DNA of 64,000 nucleotides from Streptomyces scabiei 87.22 (GTDB taxonomy: Bacteria; Actinomycetota; Actinomycetes; Streptomycetales; Streptomycetaceae). Both the position numbers and the translations under genes were made by a program. The stretch spans positions 9,176,001 to 9,240,000 of the forward strand of contig NC_013929.1 of NCBI RefSeq assembly GCF_000091305.1. The letters run 5' to 3'. The notes under the pieces were generated by a model. It saw only the letters and a list, made by a program, of their open reading frames with translations. It was not told where the DNA came from and ran no database searches. The stretch's first letter is position 1; each line of letters opens with the position of its first letter. This document shows, piece by piece, positions 32,677-40,909 of this stretch.

Positions 32677-33108
32677 TCAGTACCCGCGGTACTGCTGGCC
32701 GTTGTACGGATCCTGCTGGTAGGGGGCCGACGGGGCCGGACGCGGAGCCGCCGGGCGCATGGCCTCGTACCCGGCCATGGGCCGTTGCTGCTGCGGCTGG
32801 GCGCCCGGATAGCCGCGCGGGCCCGCGACCTGCTGCGGGATGTACGCGTTGGGGGCCTGCTGCAACGGCGAAGGCTGCTGCGCCTGCGGATAGCCGTAGG
32901 CGTTCTGCGACGGAGCCGACGGCAGGGCGGGCAGCGCCGACGGCAGCGCGGGCAGGTTGCTGCTCGGGATGTCGTACTGGGCGGGTACCCGGATCGGGGC
33001 GATCTGAGGGGTTCCCCGCTCGGCGACGAGAGAGTCGTAGATCGGGGTGTCCGCGAAGGACGAGGCGGAGTAGTAACCGCCGCCGTAGGTGGAGCGGGGG
33101 GAGGTCAT
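32677..33108 (-). CDS. Pro/Gln/Tyr-rich protein, DUF6643-like
   Basis: 143 residues beginning MTSPRSTYGGGYYSASSF and then TPIYDSLVAERGTPQIAPIR, a stretch recalled from the Streptomyces DUF6643 proteins. The rest is low-complexity and rich in Pro, Gln, Ala and Tyr (PYNGQQYRGY at the end), likely disordered. No signal peptide or membrane segment. The ATG at 33108 has no ribosome site but an AT-rich sequence directly before it, so transcription may start close to the start codon. Function unknown. It is divergent from the TerD-family gene. Confidence 0.7.
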   Translation of the reverse strand: MTSPRSTYGGGYYSASSFADTPIYDSLVAERGTPQIAPIRVPAQYDIPSSNLPALPSALPALPSAPSQNAYGYPQAQQPSPLQQAPNAYIPQQVAGPRGYPGAQPQQQRPMAGYEAMRPAAPRPAPSAPYQQDPYNGQQYRGY

Positions 33109-33424
33109 GGCACATAAGTTAAGCCCACGATGTGCTGGTTGGGGAGACCGATAAGAGGGTTGTTTTCCGTGTCGGCAGTGACGCCGGACCCCCAATGCGA
33201 GCGAAGTCGGCGAAAAAGGGCAGCAAAGTGCGTACTGATCGTGTAAAGGCAGAGTTCCCGGCGGGTTACCGGCGGTCGGCCACGATCTTTCGGTACGGGT
33301 TCTGGGGGTTCCGGGCCCCGGGGGAATAGGTTTGGCGCCGACAACGGATCCGGCCGGATCCGACGGTCCGCGTGGGACGCGGTCTGGCGACGACCTTCTG
33401 GATGACCTTCTGATGGGGGCGGAC
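33109..33424. other. AT-richer divergent promoter region
   Basis: This 316-bp spacer between the DUF6643-like and TerD-family genes has clearly lower GC than its flanks, as expected for two divergent promoters. No promoter pair could be placed with confidence. GACGACCTTCTG/GATGACCTTCTG at about 33388-33411 is a 12-bp direct repeat next to the TerD-family start. Confidence 0.5.
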
Positions 33425-34726
33425 ATGTCAATGCCGAAAGGATCGAACACCGCGGTGCCGACGACCGCGCTGCGCGTGGAACTGGGCCGGCGCTCCGGAC
33501 CGGGCGTGCCCGACACGGACGCCTCGGCGCTGCTGCTCGTCGGCGGAAAGGTGCGCTCGGACGCCGACTTCGTCTTCTACAACCAGCCCGCGCACTCCTC
33601 CGGCGCCGTCCGGCACGAGGGCAAACGGGACGCCGGCGGCCAGGTGACCGAGTCGCTCGTCGTCGACCTCGCGCGCGTGGAGCCCGCCGTCGAGACCGTG
33701 GTCGTGGCCGCCTCGGCCGACGGCGGCACCTTCGGTCAGGTGCCCGGCCTGCACATCCGCGTGCTCGACGAACGCGCGGGCACCGAGATCGCCCGCTACG
33801 ACAGCGCGGACGCGGGGGCCGAGACCGCCTTCGTGCTCGGGGAGTTCTACCGCCGGCAGGGCGCCTGGAAGTTCCGCGCCGTCGGCCAGGGCTACAGCAG
33901 CGGACTGGAGGGCCTCGCCACCGACTTCGGCATCACGGTGGACGAACCCCAGCAGACGGCCGCCGCGCCCGCCCCCCTGCACGCGCCCACGGCACCCACG
34001 CCCGTCGCTCCTCCCGTCACCGTGCCGCCGCCCGTGACACACGCCCCGCCCCCGCCCCCCGCCCCTCCCGTGACGCCCCCCGCGCCGGTCCGCCTCACCA
34101 AGGTGACGCTCACCAAGGAGGCCCCGGCGGTCTCCCTCACCAAGCAGGGCGGCACCTCCGGCGCGATGCGCGTGAACCTCAACTGGGAGGTGCACAAGCA
34201 GTTCAAGGGGTGGGGCAGCAAGCTCGGCCGGGCCGTCGCCATGCACGCGGACCTCGACCTCGACCTGTGCGCCCTGTTCGAACTGTCCGACGGCAGCAAG
34301 GGAGTCGTCCAGGCGCTCGGCAACGCCTTCGGTTCCCTGCACCAGCCGCCGTTCATCCACCTCGACGGCGACGACCGCACCGGTGCCGTCAGCAGCGGCG
34401 AGAACCTCACCGTCAACCTGGACCACACGCAGTACTTCCGGCGCATCCTGATCTTCGTCACCATCTACGAGGGCGCCCGCTCCTTCGCCGACCTGCACGC
34501 GACGGTCACCCTCCAGCCGCAGCACGGCGCGCCCATCGACTTCTCCCTCGACGAGTGCACCGTCCCCTCCACCGTGTGCGCACTCGCCCTCATCACCAAC
34601 CAGGGCAGCGACCTCATCGTCCAGCGCGAGGCCCGCTACCTCGTCCCCGAACGCGGAGTGAGCCCGCAGCGTACGGTCGACTACGCCTACGGGTGGGGCA
34701 TGAACTGGACCCCCGGACGGAAGTAA
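33425..34726 (+). CDS. TerD family stress protein with Pro-rich linker
   Basis: 433 residues with two related parts. Residues about 5-190 are a TerD domain (NTAVPTTALRVELG, DASALLLVGGKVRSDADFVFYNQP, calcium-binding type loops). A Pro/Ala/Thr linker spans about 190-240. The C-terminal part (RVNLNWEVHKQFKGWGS, DLDLDLCALFELSDGSKG, PPFIHLDGDDRTG, SGENLTVNLDH) is a second TerD/TerA-like domain with Asp-rich calcium sites. Ter proteins are linked to tellurite and general stress responses. The ATG at 33425 follows GGGGG; an in-frame ATG at 33413 is possible. No other ter genes are adjacent. Confidence 0.85.
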   Translation: MSMPKGSNTAVPTTALRVELGRRSGPGVPDTDASALLLVGGKVRSDADFVFYNQPAHSSGAVRHEGKRDAGGQVTESLVVDLARVEPAVETVVVAASADGGTFGQVPGLHIRVLDERAGTEIARYDSADAGAETAFVLGEFYRRQGAWKFRAVGQGYSSGLEGLATDFGITVDEPQQTAAAPAPLHAPTAPTPVAPPVTVPPPVTHAPPPPPAPPVTPPAPVRLTKVTLTKEAPAVSLTKQGGTSGAMRVNLNWEVHKQFKGWGSKLGRAVAMHADLDLDLCALFELSDGSKGVVQALGNAFGSLHQPPFIHLDGDDRTGAVSSGENLTVNLDHTQYFRRILIFVTIYEGARSFADLHATVTLQPQHGAPIDFSLDECTVPSTVCALALITNQGSDLIVQREARYLVPERGVSPQRTVDYAYGWGMNWTPGRK

Positions 34727-34731
34727 CCGCG

Positions 34732-35907
34732 CTACCCCTCCTCGGGGACCGGCTCCGGGCGTGCGTAGGTGCGGCCCTTCCAGGCCGCACCGCGCCCCCG
34801 GTGGTGCCGCACGGCGGAGTCCACCGTCATCAGCAGATACAGGAACGCCGTGAACGGCAGCAGCGGAGCGAGCCGCCGGGGCTGCTCGTAGTGGCGGAGC
34901 ATCGGCAGGTACGTCACCGTCATCAGCAGCCAGGCGAGGCCGCCCAGGTACGCCGCCGCCGGATCCCGGGCGAGCAGCCCCGCCAGGAGCGCGACGGGCG
35001 GCACGAGGTAGACCAGGGTGAGGCCGAGGACCGTGCCCGCCAGCAGCAGCGGGCTGTGCAGCAGCTGGGCGTAGGCGCTGCGCGCGACCATGTCCCACAG
35101 GTCGCGCAGCCGGGGGTAGGGGCGCACGCTGTCCACCCGCTCCGCCAGCCCCAGCCAGATCCGGCCGCCGCTCCTCTTCACGGCCCTCGCCAGGGCCACG
35201 TCGTCGATGACCGCCTGCCGGATCGCCTCCGGGATCCGCGCCCGCTCGGCGGCCTCGGTGCGCAGCAGCACACAGCCACCCGCCGCTGCCGCCGTGCGCG
35301 CACCCGGGACGCGGATCCACCGGAACGGATACAGCTGGGCGAAGAAGTAGACGAAGGCCGGCACGACGAGCCGCTCCCACGGACTCTCGGCACGCAGCCG
35401 GGCCATCTGGGAGACCAGGTCGAAGCCGCCGGTGCGCGCGGCCGCCACCAGCGCCCGCAGACTGTCGGGCCGGTGCGCGATGTCCGCGTCCGTCAGCAGC
35501 AGGAACTCGGGCCCCCGCGCGCGTGCCAGCTCGATCCCGTGCCGTACGGCCCACAGCTTGCCCGTCCAGCCCGGGGGCGGTTCCCCCGGCGAGGACACCG
35601 TCAGGGCCGGCCCGCCGTGCCGTCGGGCCAGCTCGCGGGCCAGGTCACCGGTGCCGTCCGAGCTGCCGTCGTCGACCAGGAAGATCTCCGCCCGGCCGGG
35701 ATAGTCCTGCGCCAGCAGCGACGGCAGGCTCTCCGGTAGCACCCCGGCCTCGTCGCGGGCGGGGACGACGACACACACGTCCGGCCAGTCGTCGGGATCC
35801 CGGCGCGGGGGCAGGCGCACATCGGTGCGCCAGAAGAAGCCCTGGCCGAGCAGCAGCCACAACCAGGCGGCGAGTGATCCGGCGGAGGTCCACGCGATGG
35901 CGCTCAC
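34732..35907 (-). CDS. membrane glycosyltransferase, HpnB-like
   Basis: 391 residues. One membrane segment near the N-terminus, a family 2 glycosyltransferase domain (VCVVVPARDEAGVLPESLPS, FLVDDGSSDGTGDLA, LLLTDADIAHRPDSL with the DxD motif, VIDDVALARAVKRSG) and three to four C-terminal membrane helices. The order resembles the hopanoid-associated HpnB group, though no hopene synthase genes lie nearby, so the acceptor is uncertain. The GTG at 35907 is chosen in front of the first helix; the longer upstream frame is antisense to the racemase gene. It ends 5 bp from the TerD-family gene, convergent. Confidence 0.82.
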   Translation of the reverse strand: MSAIAWTSAGSLAAWLWLLLGQGFFWRTDVRLPPRRDPDDWPDVCVVVPARDEAGVLPESLPSLLAQDYPGRAEIFLVDDGSSDGTGDLARELARRHGGPALTVSSPGEPPPGWTGKLWAVRHGIELARARGPEFLLLTDADIAHRPDSLRALVAAARTGGFDLVSQMARLRAESPWERLVVPAFVYFFAQLYPFRWIRVPGARTAAAAGGCVLLRTEAAERARIPEAIRQAVIDDVALARAVKRSGGRIWLGLAERVDSVRPYPRLRDLWDMVARSAYAQLLHSPLLLAGTVLGLTLVYLVPPVALLAGLLARDPAAAYLGGLAWLLMTVTYLPMLRHYEQPRRLAPLLPFTAFLYLLMTVDSAVRHHRGRGAAWKGRTYARPEPVPEEG

Positions 35908-35952
35908 GTCCGCAGTCTGCCCCACGGCGGCGGCCGTACCGAGGCCATCGTC

Positions 35953-35958
35953 TATCGT
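35953..35958 (+). promoter_or_regulatory. -10 element, leaderless start of racemase gene
   Basis: TATCGT ends 6 nt before the GTG start at 35965, with no ribosome site between; this fits a leaderless transcript. No good -35 was found in the short divergent spacer. Confidence 0.35.
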
Positions 35959-35964
35959 GGCCGG

Positions 35965-36771
35965 GTGAAGATCGCGCTCATGGATTCCGGTATCGGTCTG
36001 CTCCCCGCCGCCGCCGCGGTACGGCGGCTGCGGCCCGACGCGGATCTGGTGATCTCCTCCGACCCCGACGGCATGCCCTGGGGACCGCGCACGCCGCAGG
36101 ACCTCACCGAGCGCGCCCTCGCCGTCGCGACGGCGGCGGCCGCCCATGCGCCGGACGCCCTGATCGTCGGCTGCAACACCGCGTCCGTGCACGCCCTGCC
36201 CGCCCTGCGCGCCCTCCTCGAACCCGGTCTGCCGGTCATCGGCACCGTCCCGGCGATCAAGCCCGCCGCGTCCGGCGGCGGCCCCTTCACCATCTGGGCC
36301 ACGCCCGCCACCACCGGCAGCCCCTACCAGCGCGGCCTGATCGAGGAGTTCGCCGGCGGCGTCGCGGTCACCGAAGTGCCCTGCTGGGGTCTGGCCGAAG
36401 CGGTGGAGCACGCGGACGACGCGGCGATCGACGCCGCGATCGCCGCGGCCGCCGCCCTCACTCCCGCGGACGTGACGACCGTCGTCCTCGGCTGCACCCA
36501 CTACGAACTGGTCGCCGAGCGCATCCGGGCGGCTGTCCAGCAGCCCGGCCGCCTGCCGCTCGTGCTGCACGGTTCCGCCGGCGCCGTGGCCGCCCAGGCG
36601 CTGCGCCGCATCGGGGAACTGCCCAAGCCCGAGGCCGACTGGACCGGGGCGACGCTGACCGTCATCCTCAGCGGCCGCGAGGGCCCGCTGCCCGCCCCGG
36701 CGCTGGCCTACGCGGAGGGCGCCCTGCTCCGGACGACCGCGCCCGTACCGGCCGCCCACCCGGAGCAGTGA
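35965..36771 (+). CDS. murI: glutamate racemase family protein
   Basis: 268 residues of the aspartate/glutamate racemase family. The two catalytic cysteines are in LIVGCNTASVHALPAL near residue 70 and VVLGCTHYELVAERI near 177; the substrate motif at the start is ALMDSGIGLLPAAAAV, where MurI usually has FDSGxGGL. This would make D-glutamate for peptidoglycan. The changed start motif and the isolated position suggest a secondary racemase or another amino-acid racemase rather than the housekeeping enzyme, which cannot be decided here. GTG start at 35965, probably leaderless. Confidence 0.75.
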   Translation: MKIALMDSGIGLLPAAAAVRRLRPDADLVISSDPDGMPWGPRTPQDLTERALAVATAAAAHAPDALIVGCNTASVHALPALRALLEPGLPVIGTVPAIKPAASGGGPFTIWATPATTGSPYQRGLIEEFAGGVAVTEVPCWGLAEAVEHADDAAIDAAIAAAAALTPADVTTVVLGCTHYELVAERIRAAVQQPGRLPLVLHGSAGAVAAQALRRIGELPKPEADWTGATLTVILSGREGPLPAPALAYAEGALLRTTAPVPAAHPEQ

Positions 36772-36808
36772 CGCTCCGCGACCAGGTGCCCGCGCTGCGG
36801 AATCTGAG

Positions 36809-36814
36809 TAGTCT
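36809..36814 (+). promoter_or_regulatory. -10 element, leaderless start
   Basis: TAGTCT ends 7 nt before the ATG at 36822; no ribosome site is present, so a leaderless mRNA is likely. Confidence 0.35.
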
Positions 36815-36821
36815 CAAAGCC

Positions 36822-37379
36822 ATGAGGGACCACCCCCACGGCGAGACGGGTACCCCTGCGGGCCCGGGCTCCGAGGTCTGGACCGGCCGCGCGACCAACC
36901 GCGGTCAGTGGCTGCTGGCGCTCGGCGGTGCCGCGTTCATGGCACTGGGCATCGAACTGGCGGTCGACTCGGCGTGGACGTCCGGTACCGCCCCGCTCGT
37001 CATGGCGGTCGTCGGCTGCATCGCGGCCGGACTGCTCGTCCTCTTCGGCACCCTCGCGTTCGTCCATGTCTCCGTGCGGGTCGACGACGAGTGCCTGGAG
37101 GTCCGGTGCGGCCACATCGGCGTACCCCGTCGCCGTATCCCCCTGTCCCAGGTCGCCGACGCCGACTTCGCGGCCTGTGTCACTCCCCACCAGTGGGGCG
37201 GCTGGGGCTATCGCTGGCGGCCCGAGAAGGGCACCGCCGTCGTCGTACGGCGGGGGGAGGCCGTGGTGCTGCGCCTGTGGGACGGCCACACGTTCACCAT
37301 CACCGTGGACAACGCGGAGACGGCCGTCCGTGTCATCCGCGCCCGGCTGAGCCCCAGGGCGTCCGGCGCCGCGCGCTGA
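36822..37379 (+). CDS. two-span membrane protein with PH-like cytoplasmic domain
   Basis: 185 residues: a polar start, two adjacent membrane segments (about 30-50 and 56-78), and a beta-rich C-terminal domain (VSVRVDDECLEVRCGHIGVP, RRRIPLSQVADADFAA, GTAVVVRRGEAVVLRLWDG, FTITVDNAETAVRVIRA) typical of bacterial PH-like domains in small membrane proteins. Function unknown; such proteins are common in actinomycetes. It starts 50 bp after the racemase gene on the same strand and probably has its own promoter. It is convergent with the O-antigen-ligase-like gene, 32 bp apart. Confidence 0.75.
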   Translation: MRDHPHGETGTPAGPGSEVWTGRATNRGQWLLALGGAAFMALGIELAVDSAWTSGTAPLVMAVVGCIAAGLLVLFGTLAFVHVSVRVDDECLEVRCGHIGVPRRRIPLSQVADADFAACVTPHQWGGWGYRWRPEKGTAVVVRRGEAVVLRLWDGHTFTITVDNAETAVRVIRARLSPRASGAAR

Positions 37380-37411
37380 CCACCTGCCGCTTCGCGGACA
37401 CCCCTTCTGTA

Positions 37412-38542
37412 CTAGAGCCCTCCGGGGCCGGACCCCGCACCGCCGTCGTCGTGGTCGTCCTCGTCCGTCAAGGGACGGGCCGTCGCCATGCCCGCCAGCA
37501 GGCCCGCGCCCGCCGTCACCGTCGTGAAGCTCAGCGCGTTGCCGACCGAGGCGATCGCGGCCAGCGCGGTCAGGGCCGCACCGGCGGTGAGGACGACCGG
37601 CGTGGAACGCGGGGCCCGCCACAGCACGTACAGGATCCAGCCGAACACGGCGGCGAGCAGGACGACCCCGACGAACCCCTGTTCGGCCGCCAGCTGCAAC
37701 GGAGCCGAGTGGGGACGGTCGTCGGACGGCAGGGACAGCGCGACCGTCGGGCTCAGTTCCCCGAAACGGCCCGGCCCCGTGCCCAGCAGCGGCTCGTCAC
37801 GCGCCAGGCCCAGCGCGTCGCGCCACAGCAGCACCCGGTGACCGGTGAGCTGCCCCTCCAGCAGGTCGGTCAGTCCGGCCGGCAGCGCGTCCTCGGCGAT
37901 CGCCCAGACCGTCGCCGTCACCACGGCCGTGCCGGCGGCGAGCCCCGCGAGCCCCAGGCCGCGATGCCGCATCCGGTCCGACGCGAGCGAGCACAGCAGC
38001 ACGCCCACGCACGCGGCGACACCGGTGGTGGACCCGAGCACGGCCGCCGTCACCGCGATACCGCAGGCCAGCAGCCGCAGAGCCGGCCGCGGCCCGGGGG
38101 AGGGCGCCGCCCAGGCGGCACAGCAGGCGGCGCCCGTGGACAGGGCCAGCAGCGCGGCGGTCGCACCGCTGTGCCCGAGCGGCGCGATCAGCGCCGAGCT
38201 CCCCACGGTGTGCGGGGACGTGACCGCCAGACCGAATCCGGCCAGTGCCGCGACGGACGGGGCCAGCACCGGCAGCAGCGCCCCGCAGATCCGGCCCGCC
38301 GCATACCCGGCCGCCACGGCGAGCACCGCGAGCAGCACCCCCTCGGGACGGCCGCCCCGGGCCGCCGCCGTGGTGAGGGACCAGGCCGCGCACGCCCCGA
38401 GCAGGAGCACACCCGTGACATCGGAGACGTTCCGCCTCTCGTGTGCGGCCGGCGCTCCGGCCGCGGACCGCGTCCTCGTGGACCCCAACCCGTCGCCCCC
38501 CGACGCCTCTCGCCTGTGCCGGGCCTCGACCGCCCGGAACAC
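37412..38542 (-). CDS. O-antigen ligase/polymerase-like membrane protein
   Basis: About 376 residues with roughly ten hydrophobic segments. The characteristic extracytoplasmic stretch is HRVLLWRDALGLARDEPLL followed by GTGPGRFGELSP and HSAPLQLAAEQGFVG, as in the Wzy_C domain of O-antigen ligases and polymerases, with the Arg/His residues that bind the lipid-linked sugar. It probably joins or polymerises surface glycans. The start is uncertain: GTG at 38542 is proposed, another GTG lies at 38554, and a longer frame reaches 38647; none has a good ribosome site. Divergent from lnt. Confidence 0.75.
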   Translation of the reverse strand: MFRAVEARHRREASGGDGLGSTRTRSAAGAPAAHERRNVSDVTGVLLLGACAAWSLTTAAARGGRPEGVLLAVLAVAAGYAAGRICGALLPVLAPSVAALAGFGLAVTSPHTVGSSALIAPLGHSGATAALLALSTGAACCAAWAAPSPGPRPALRLLACGIAVTAAVLGSTTGVAACVGVLLCSLASDRMRHRGLGLAGLAAGTAVVTATVWAIAEDALPAGLTDLLEGQLTGHRVLLWRDALGLARDEPLLGTGPGRFGELSPTVALSLPSDDRPHSAPLQLAAEQGFVGVVLLAAVFGWILYVLWRAPRSTPVVLTAGAALTALAAIASVGNALSFTTVTAGAGLLAGMATARPLTDEDDHDDGGAGSGPGGL

Positions 38543-38691
38543 GTCCGGCCGCACGTCAGAGGCTCGCGGACACCGTAACGGGTGATGCGCCGGTTTGTGG
38601 ACGAGTTGCGCAGAAACGTTGCGGCCGGGGTGCGGCAAAAGCCTCACGCCGGACGCCCGGGCCGCGCTGTCGGCGCCGGGGTGACGCGCCG

Positions 38692-38697
38692 TACACT
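38692..38697 (+). promoter_or_regulatory. -10 element, leaderless start of lnt
   Basis: TACACT ends 6 nt before the GTG start at 38704. There is no ribosome site, so the transcript is probably leaderless. CTGTCG about 19 bp upstream is a poor -35 candidate. Confidence 0.35.
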
Positions 38698-38703
38698 CCC
38701 CGA

Positions 38704-40320
38704 GTGACCGTCACCGCCACTCCCGTAGACGAGCCGGAACAGCTCGAACCCCAGGCCGCGCCCGTCTCCCGGGTGTCCCGATGGGCCGCCCGGCTCCTTC
38801 CGGCCGCCGCCGCGGCGCTCTCCGGGGTGCTGCTCTACGTCAGCTTCCCGCCCCGGACCCTGTGGTGGCTGGCCCTGCCGGCCTTCGCCGTCCTCGGCTG
38901 GGTGCTGCGCGGACGCGGCTGGAAGGCGGGCCTCGGCCTCGGCTACCTCTTCGGCCTCGGCTTCCTGCTTCCGCTGCTGGTGTGGACCGGTGTGGAGGTG
39001 GGCCCCGGACCATGGCTCGCGCTCGCCGTGATCGAGGCGGTGTTCGTGGCGCTCGTCGGCGCGGGTGTCGCCGTGGTCTCGAAGCTGCCGGGCTGGCCGG
39101 TGTGGGCCGCCGCGCTGTGGGTCGCCGGTGAGGCGGCACGCGCGCGTGCCCCGTTCCACGGCTTCCCCTGGGGCAAGATCGCCTTCGGGCAGGCGGACGG
39201 TGTCTTCCTGCCGCTGGCCGCGCTCGGTGGCACCCCCGTGCTCGGCTTCGCGGTCGTGCTGTGTGGCTTCGGGCTCTGCGAGGCGGTGCGGCTGCTCGTC
39301 GCGAACCGCCGCACCGGCGAGGCCGTACGGCGGGGCACCGCCGCCGTGGCCGCGCTCTCCGTGGCCGTCCCCCTGGCCGGTGCCTTCGCGTCCCGCGCCC
39401 TGGTGAGCGACACGGCGGAGGACGGCACCGCGACCGTGGCGGTCATCCAGGGCAACGTGCCGCGCCTGGGGCTGGACTTCAACGCGCAGCGGCGGGCCGT
39501 GCTCGACTACCACGCCAAGGAAACCGAACGGCTGGCCGCCCAGGTGAAGGCGGGCAAGGTCGCCCGGCCCGACTTCGTGCTCTGGCCGGAGAACTCCTCC
39601 GACATCGACCCCTTCGCCAACGCCGACGCCCGCGCGGTGATCGACCGGGCGGCCACCGCCATCGGCGCCCCCATCTCCGTCGGCGGTGTCGTCGAGCGGG
39701 ACGGAAAGCTCTACAACGAGCAGATCCTCTGGGACCCGGCGAAGGGCCCCGTCGACACGTACGACAAGCGGCAGATCCAGCCGTTCGGCGAGTACCTTCC
39801 GCTGCGCTCGCTCATCGGCGCCATCAACGGCGAGTGGACCTCCATGGTCCGCAAGGACTTCAGCCGCGGCACCGAACCGGGCGTCTTCACCATGCACGGC
39901 GCCAAAATCGGTCTCGTCACCTGCTATGAGGCGGCCTTCGACTGGGCCGTGCGCTCCGAGGTCACCGACGGCGCCCAGCTGATCTCGGTGCCGAGCAACA
40001 ACGCGACCTTCGACCGCAGCGAGATGACCTACCAGCAGCTCGCCATGTCCCGGGTCCGCGCCGTCGAGCACAGCCGAACCGTCACCGTGCCGGTGACCAG
40101 CGGCGTCAGCGCGATCATCATGCCGGACGGCCGGATCGCGCAGAAGACGGGCATGTTCGTCCCGGACTCGCTCGTCCAGAAGGTCCCGCTGCGGTCCTCG
40201 CAGACGCCCGCCACCCGGTACGGCATCGCGCCCGAGATGCTGCTGGTGCTGGTCGCGGCCGGTGGACTCGGCTGGGCGATCGGGGCCGGTGTGCGCGGGA
40301 GGCGCGCCGGTGGCGTGTAG
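38704..40320 (+). CDS. lnt: apolipoprotein N-acyltransferase
   Basis: 538 residues: an N-terminal membrane part with about six helices (VLLYVSFPPRTLWWLALPAF and following), then a nitrilase-like periplasmic domain and one C-terminal helix. The Glu-Lys-Cys triad is visible as E in LWPENSSDIDPF near 295, K in TYDKRQIQPFGEYLP near 353, and C in LVTCYEAAFDW near 406. Lnt adds the third acyl chain to lipoproteins. The GTG at 38704 sits right behind a -10 element. In some actinomycetes a polyprenol-mannose synthase follows; here a Nudix gene follows instead. Confidence 0.92.
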   Translation: MTVTATPVDEPEQLEPQAAPVSRVSRWAARLLPAAAAALSGVLLYVSFPPRTLWWLALPAFAVLGWVLRGRGWKAGLGLGYLFGLGFLLPLLVWTGVEVGPGPWLALAVIEAVFVALVGAGVAVVSKLPGWPVWAAALWVAGEAARARAPFHGFPWGKIAFGQADGVFLPLAALGGTPVLGFAVVLCGFGLCEAVRLLVANRRTGEAVRRGTAAVAALSVAVPLAGAFASRALVSDTAEDGTATVAVIQGNVPRLGLDFNAQRRAVLDYHAKETERLAAQVKAGKVARPDFVLWPENSSDIDPFANADARAVIDRAATAIGAPISVGGVVERDGKLYNEQILWDPAKGPVDTYDKRQIQPFGEYLPLRSLIGAINGEWTSMVRKDFSRGTEPGVFTMHGAKIGLVTCYEAAFDWAVRSEVTDGAQLISVPSNNATFDRSEMTYQQLAMSRVRAVEHSRTVTVPVTSGVSAIIMPDGRIAQKTGMFVPDSLVQKVPLRSSQTPATRYGIAPEMLLVLVAAGGLGWAIGAGVRGRRAGGV

Positions 40321-40374
40321 CCGTACGCCTCGCGTGCGCGTGCCGGAACGGCGGGGGTGAGGGAACCGGCCCGT

Positions 40375-40380
40375 TAGGGT
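40375..40380 (+). promoter_or_regulatory. -10 element, leaderless start of Nudix gene
   Basis: TAGGGT ends 7 nt before the ATG at 40388, with no ribosome site between; this is a common leaderless arrangement in Streptomyces. Confidence 0.4.
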
Positions 40381-40387
40381 CGGCTCC

Positions 40388-40861
40388 ATGGCTACCCCTG
40401 ACTTCATCCGCACACTCCGTGCCTCCGCCGGCAACCAGCTCCTCTGGCTCCCCGGAGTCACCGCCCTCGTCTTCGACGACGAGGGCAGAGTGCTGCTGGG
40501 CCGCCGGTCCGACACCGGCAGGTGGGCGCTGATCGGCGGTATCCCGGACCCGGGCGAGCAGCCGGCGGCCTGTGCCGTGCGGGAGGTCTACGAGGAGACG
40601 GCGGTGCGGTGCGTGGCCGAACGGATCGTCCTCGTACAGGCGCTGGACCCGGTGCGGTACGACAACGGTGACGTCTGCCAGTACATGGACACCACGTTCC
40701 ACTGCCGGGCCGTCGGCGGCGAGGCACGGGTCAACGACGACGAGTCGCTGGACGTCGGCTGGTTCTCGCTGGACGCCCTGCCGGACCTGAACGAGTTCGC
40801 GCTGTTCCGGATCAAGCAGGCGATGTCCGACGCGGTCACCTGGTTCGATCCCACGGCCTGA
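40388..40861 (+). CDS. Nudix hydrolase
   Basis: 157 residues, a single Nudix domain. The Nudix box reads from GIPDPGE to REVYEETAV, so it fits Gx5Ex7REUxEE but has Ala where the final Gly of the consensus is expected; the metal-binding Glu residues are intact. Upstream ALVFDDEGRVLLGRRSDTGR is the usual first strand. Substrate unknown (nucleoside di- or triphosphates or sugar nucleotides). The ATG at 40388 is probably leaderless. Convergent with the dehydrogenase gene, 48 bp apart. Confidence 0.85.
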   Translation: MATPDFIRTLRASAGNQLLWLPGVTALVFDDEGRVLLGRRSDTGRWALIGGIPDPGEQPAACAVREVYEETAVRCVAERIVLVQALDPVRYDNGDVCQYMDTTFHCRAVGGEARVNDDESLDVGWFSLDALPDLNEFALFRIKQAMSDAVTWFDPTA

Positions 40862-40909
40862 GGTCCGGCCACCGGGCCCGGTGGGATCGGGGCCCGGTGT
40901 GCCCCACGG

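Noticed and set aside
33428..35554. Minus-strand ORF of 708 codons over the TerD-family gene
   Set aside because: Antisense shadow of a clear TerD-family gene and of the glycosyltransferase in another frame; no motifs.
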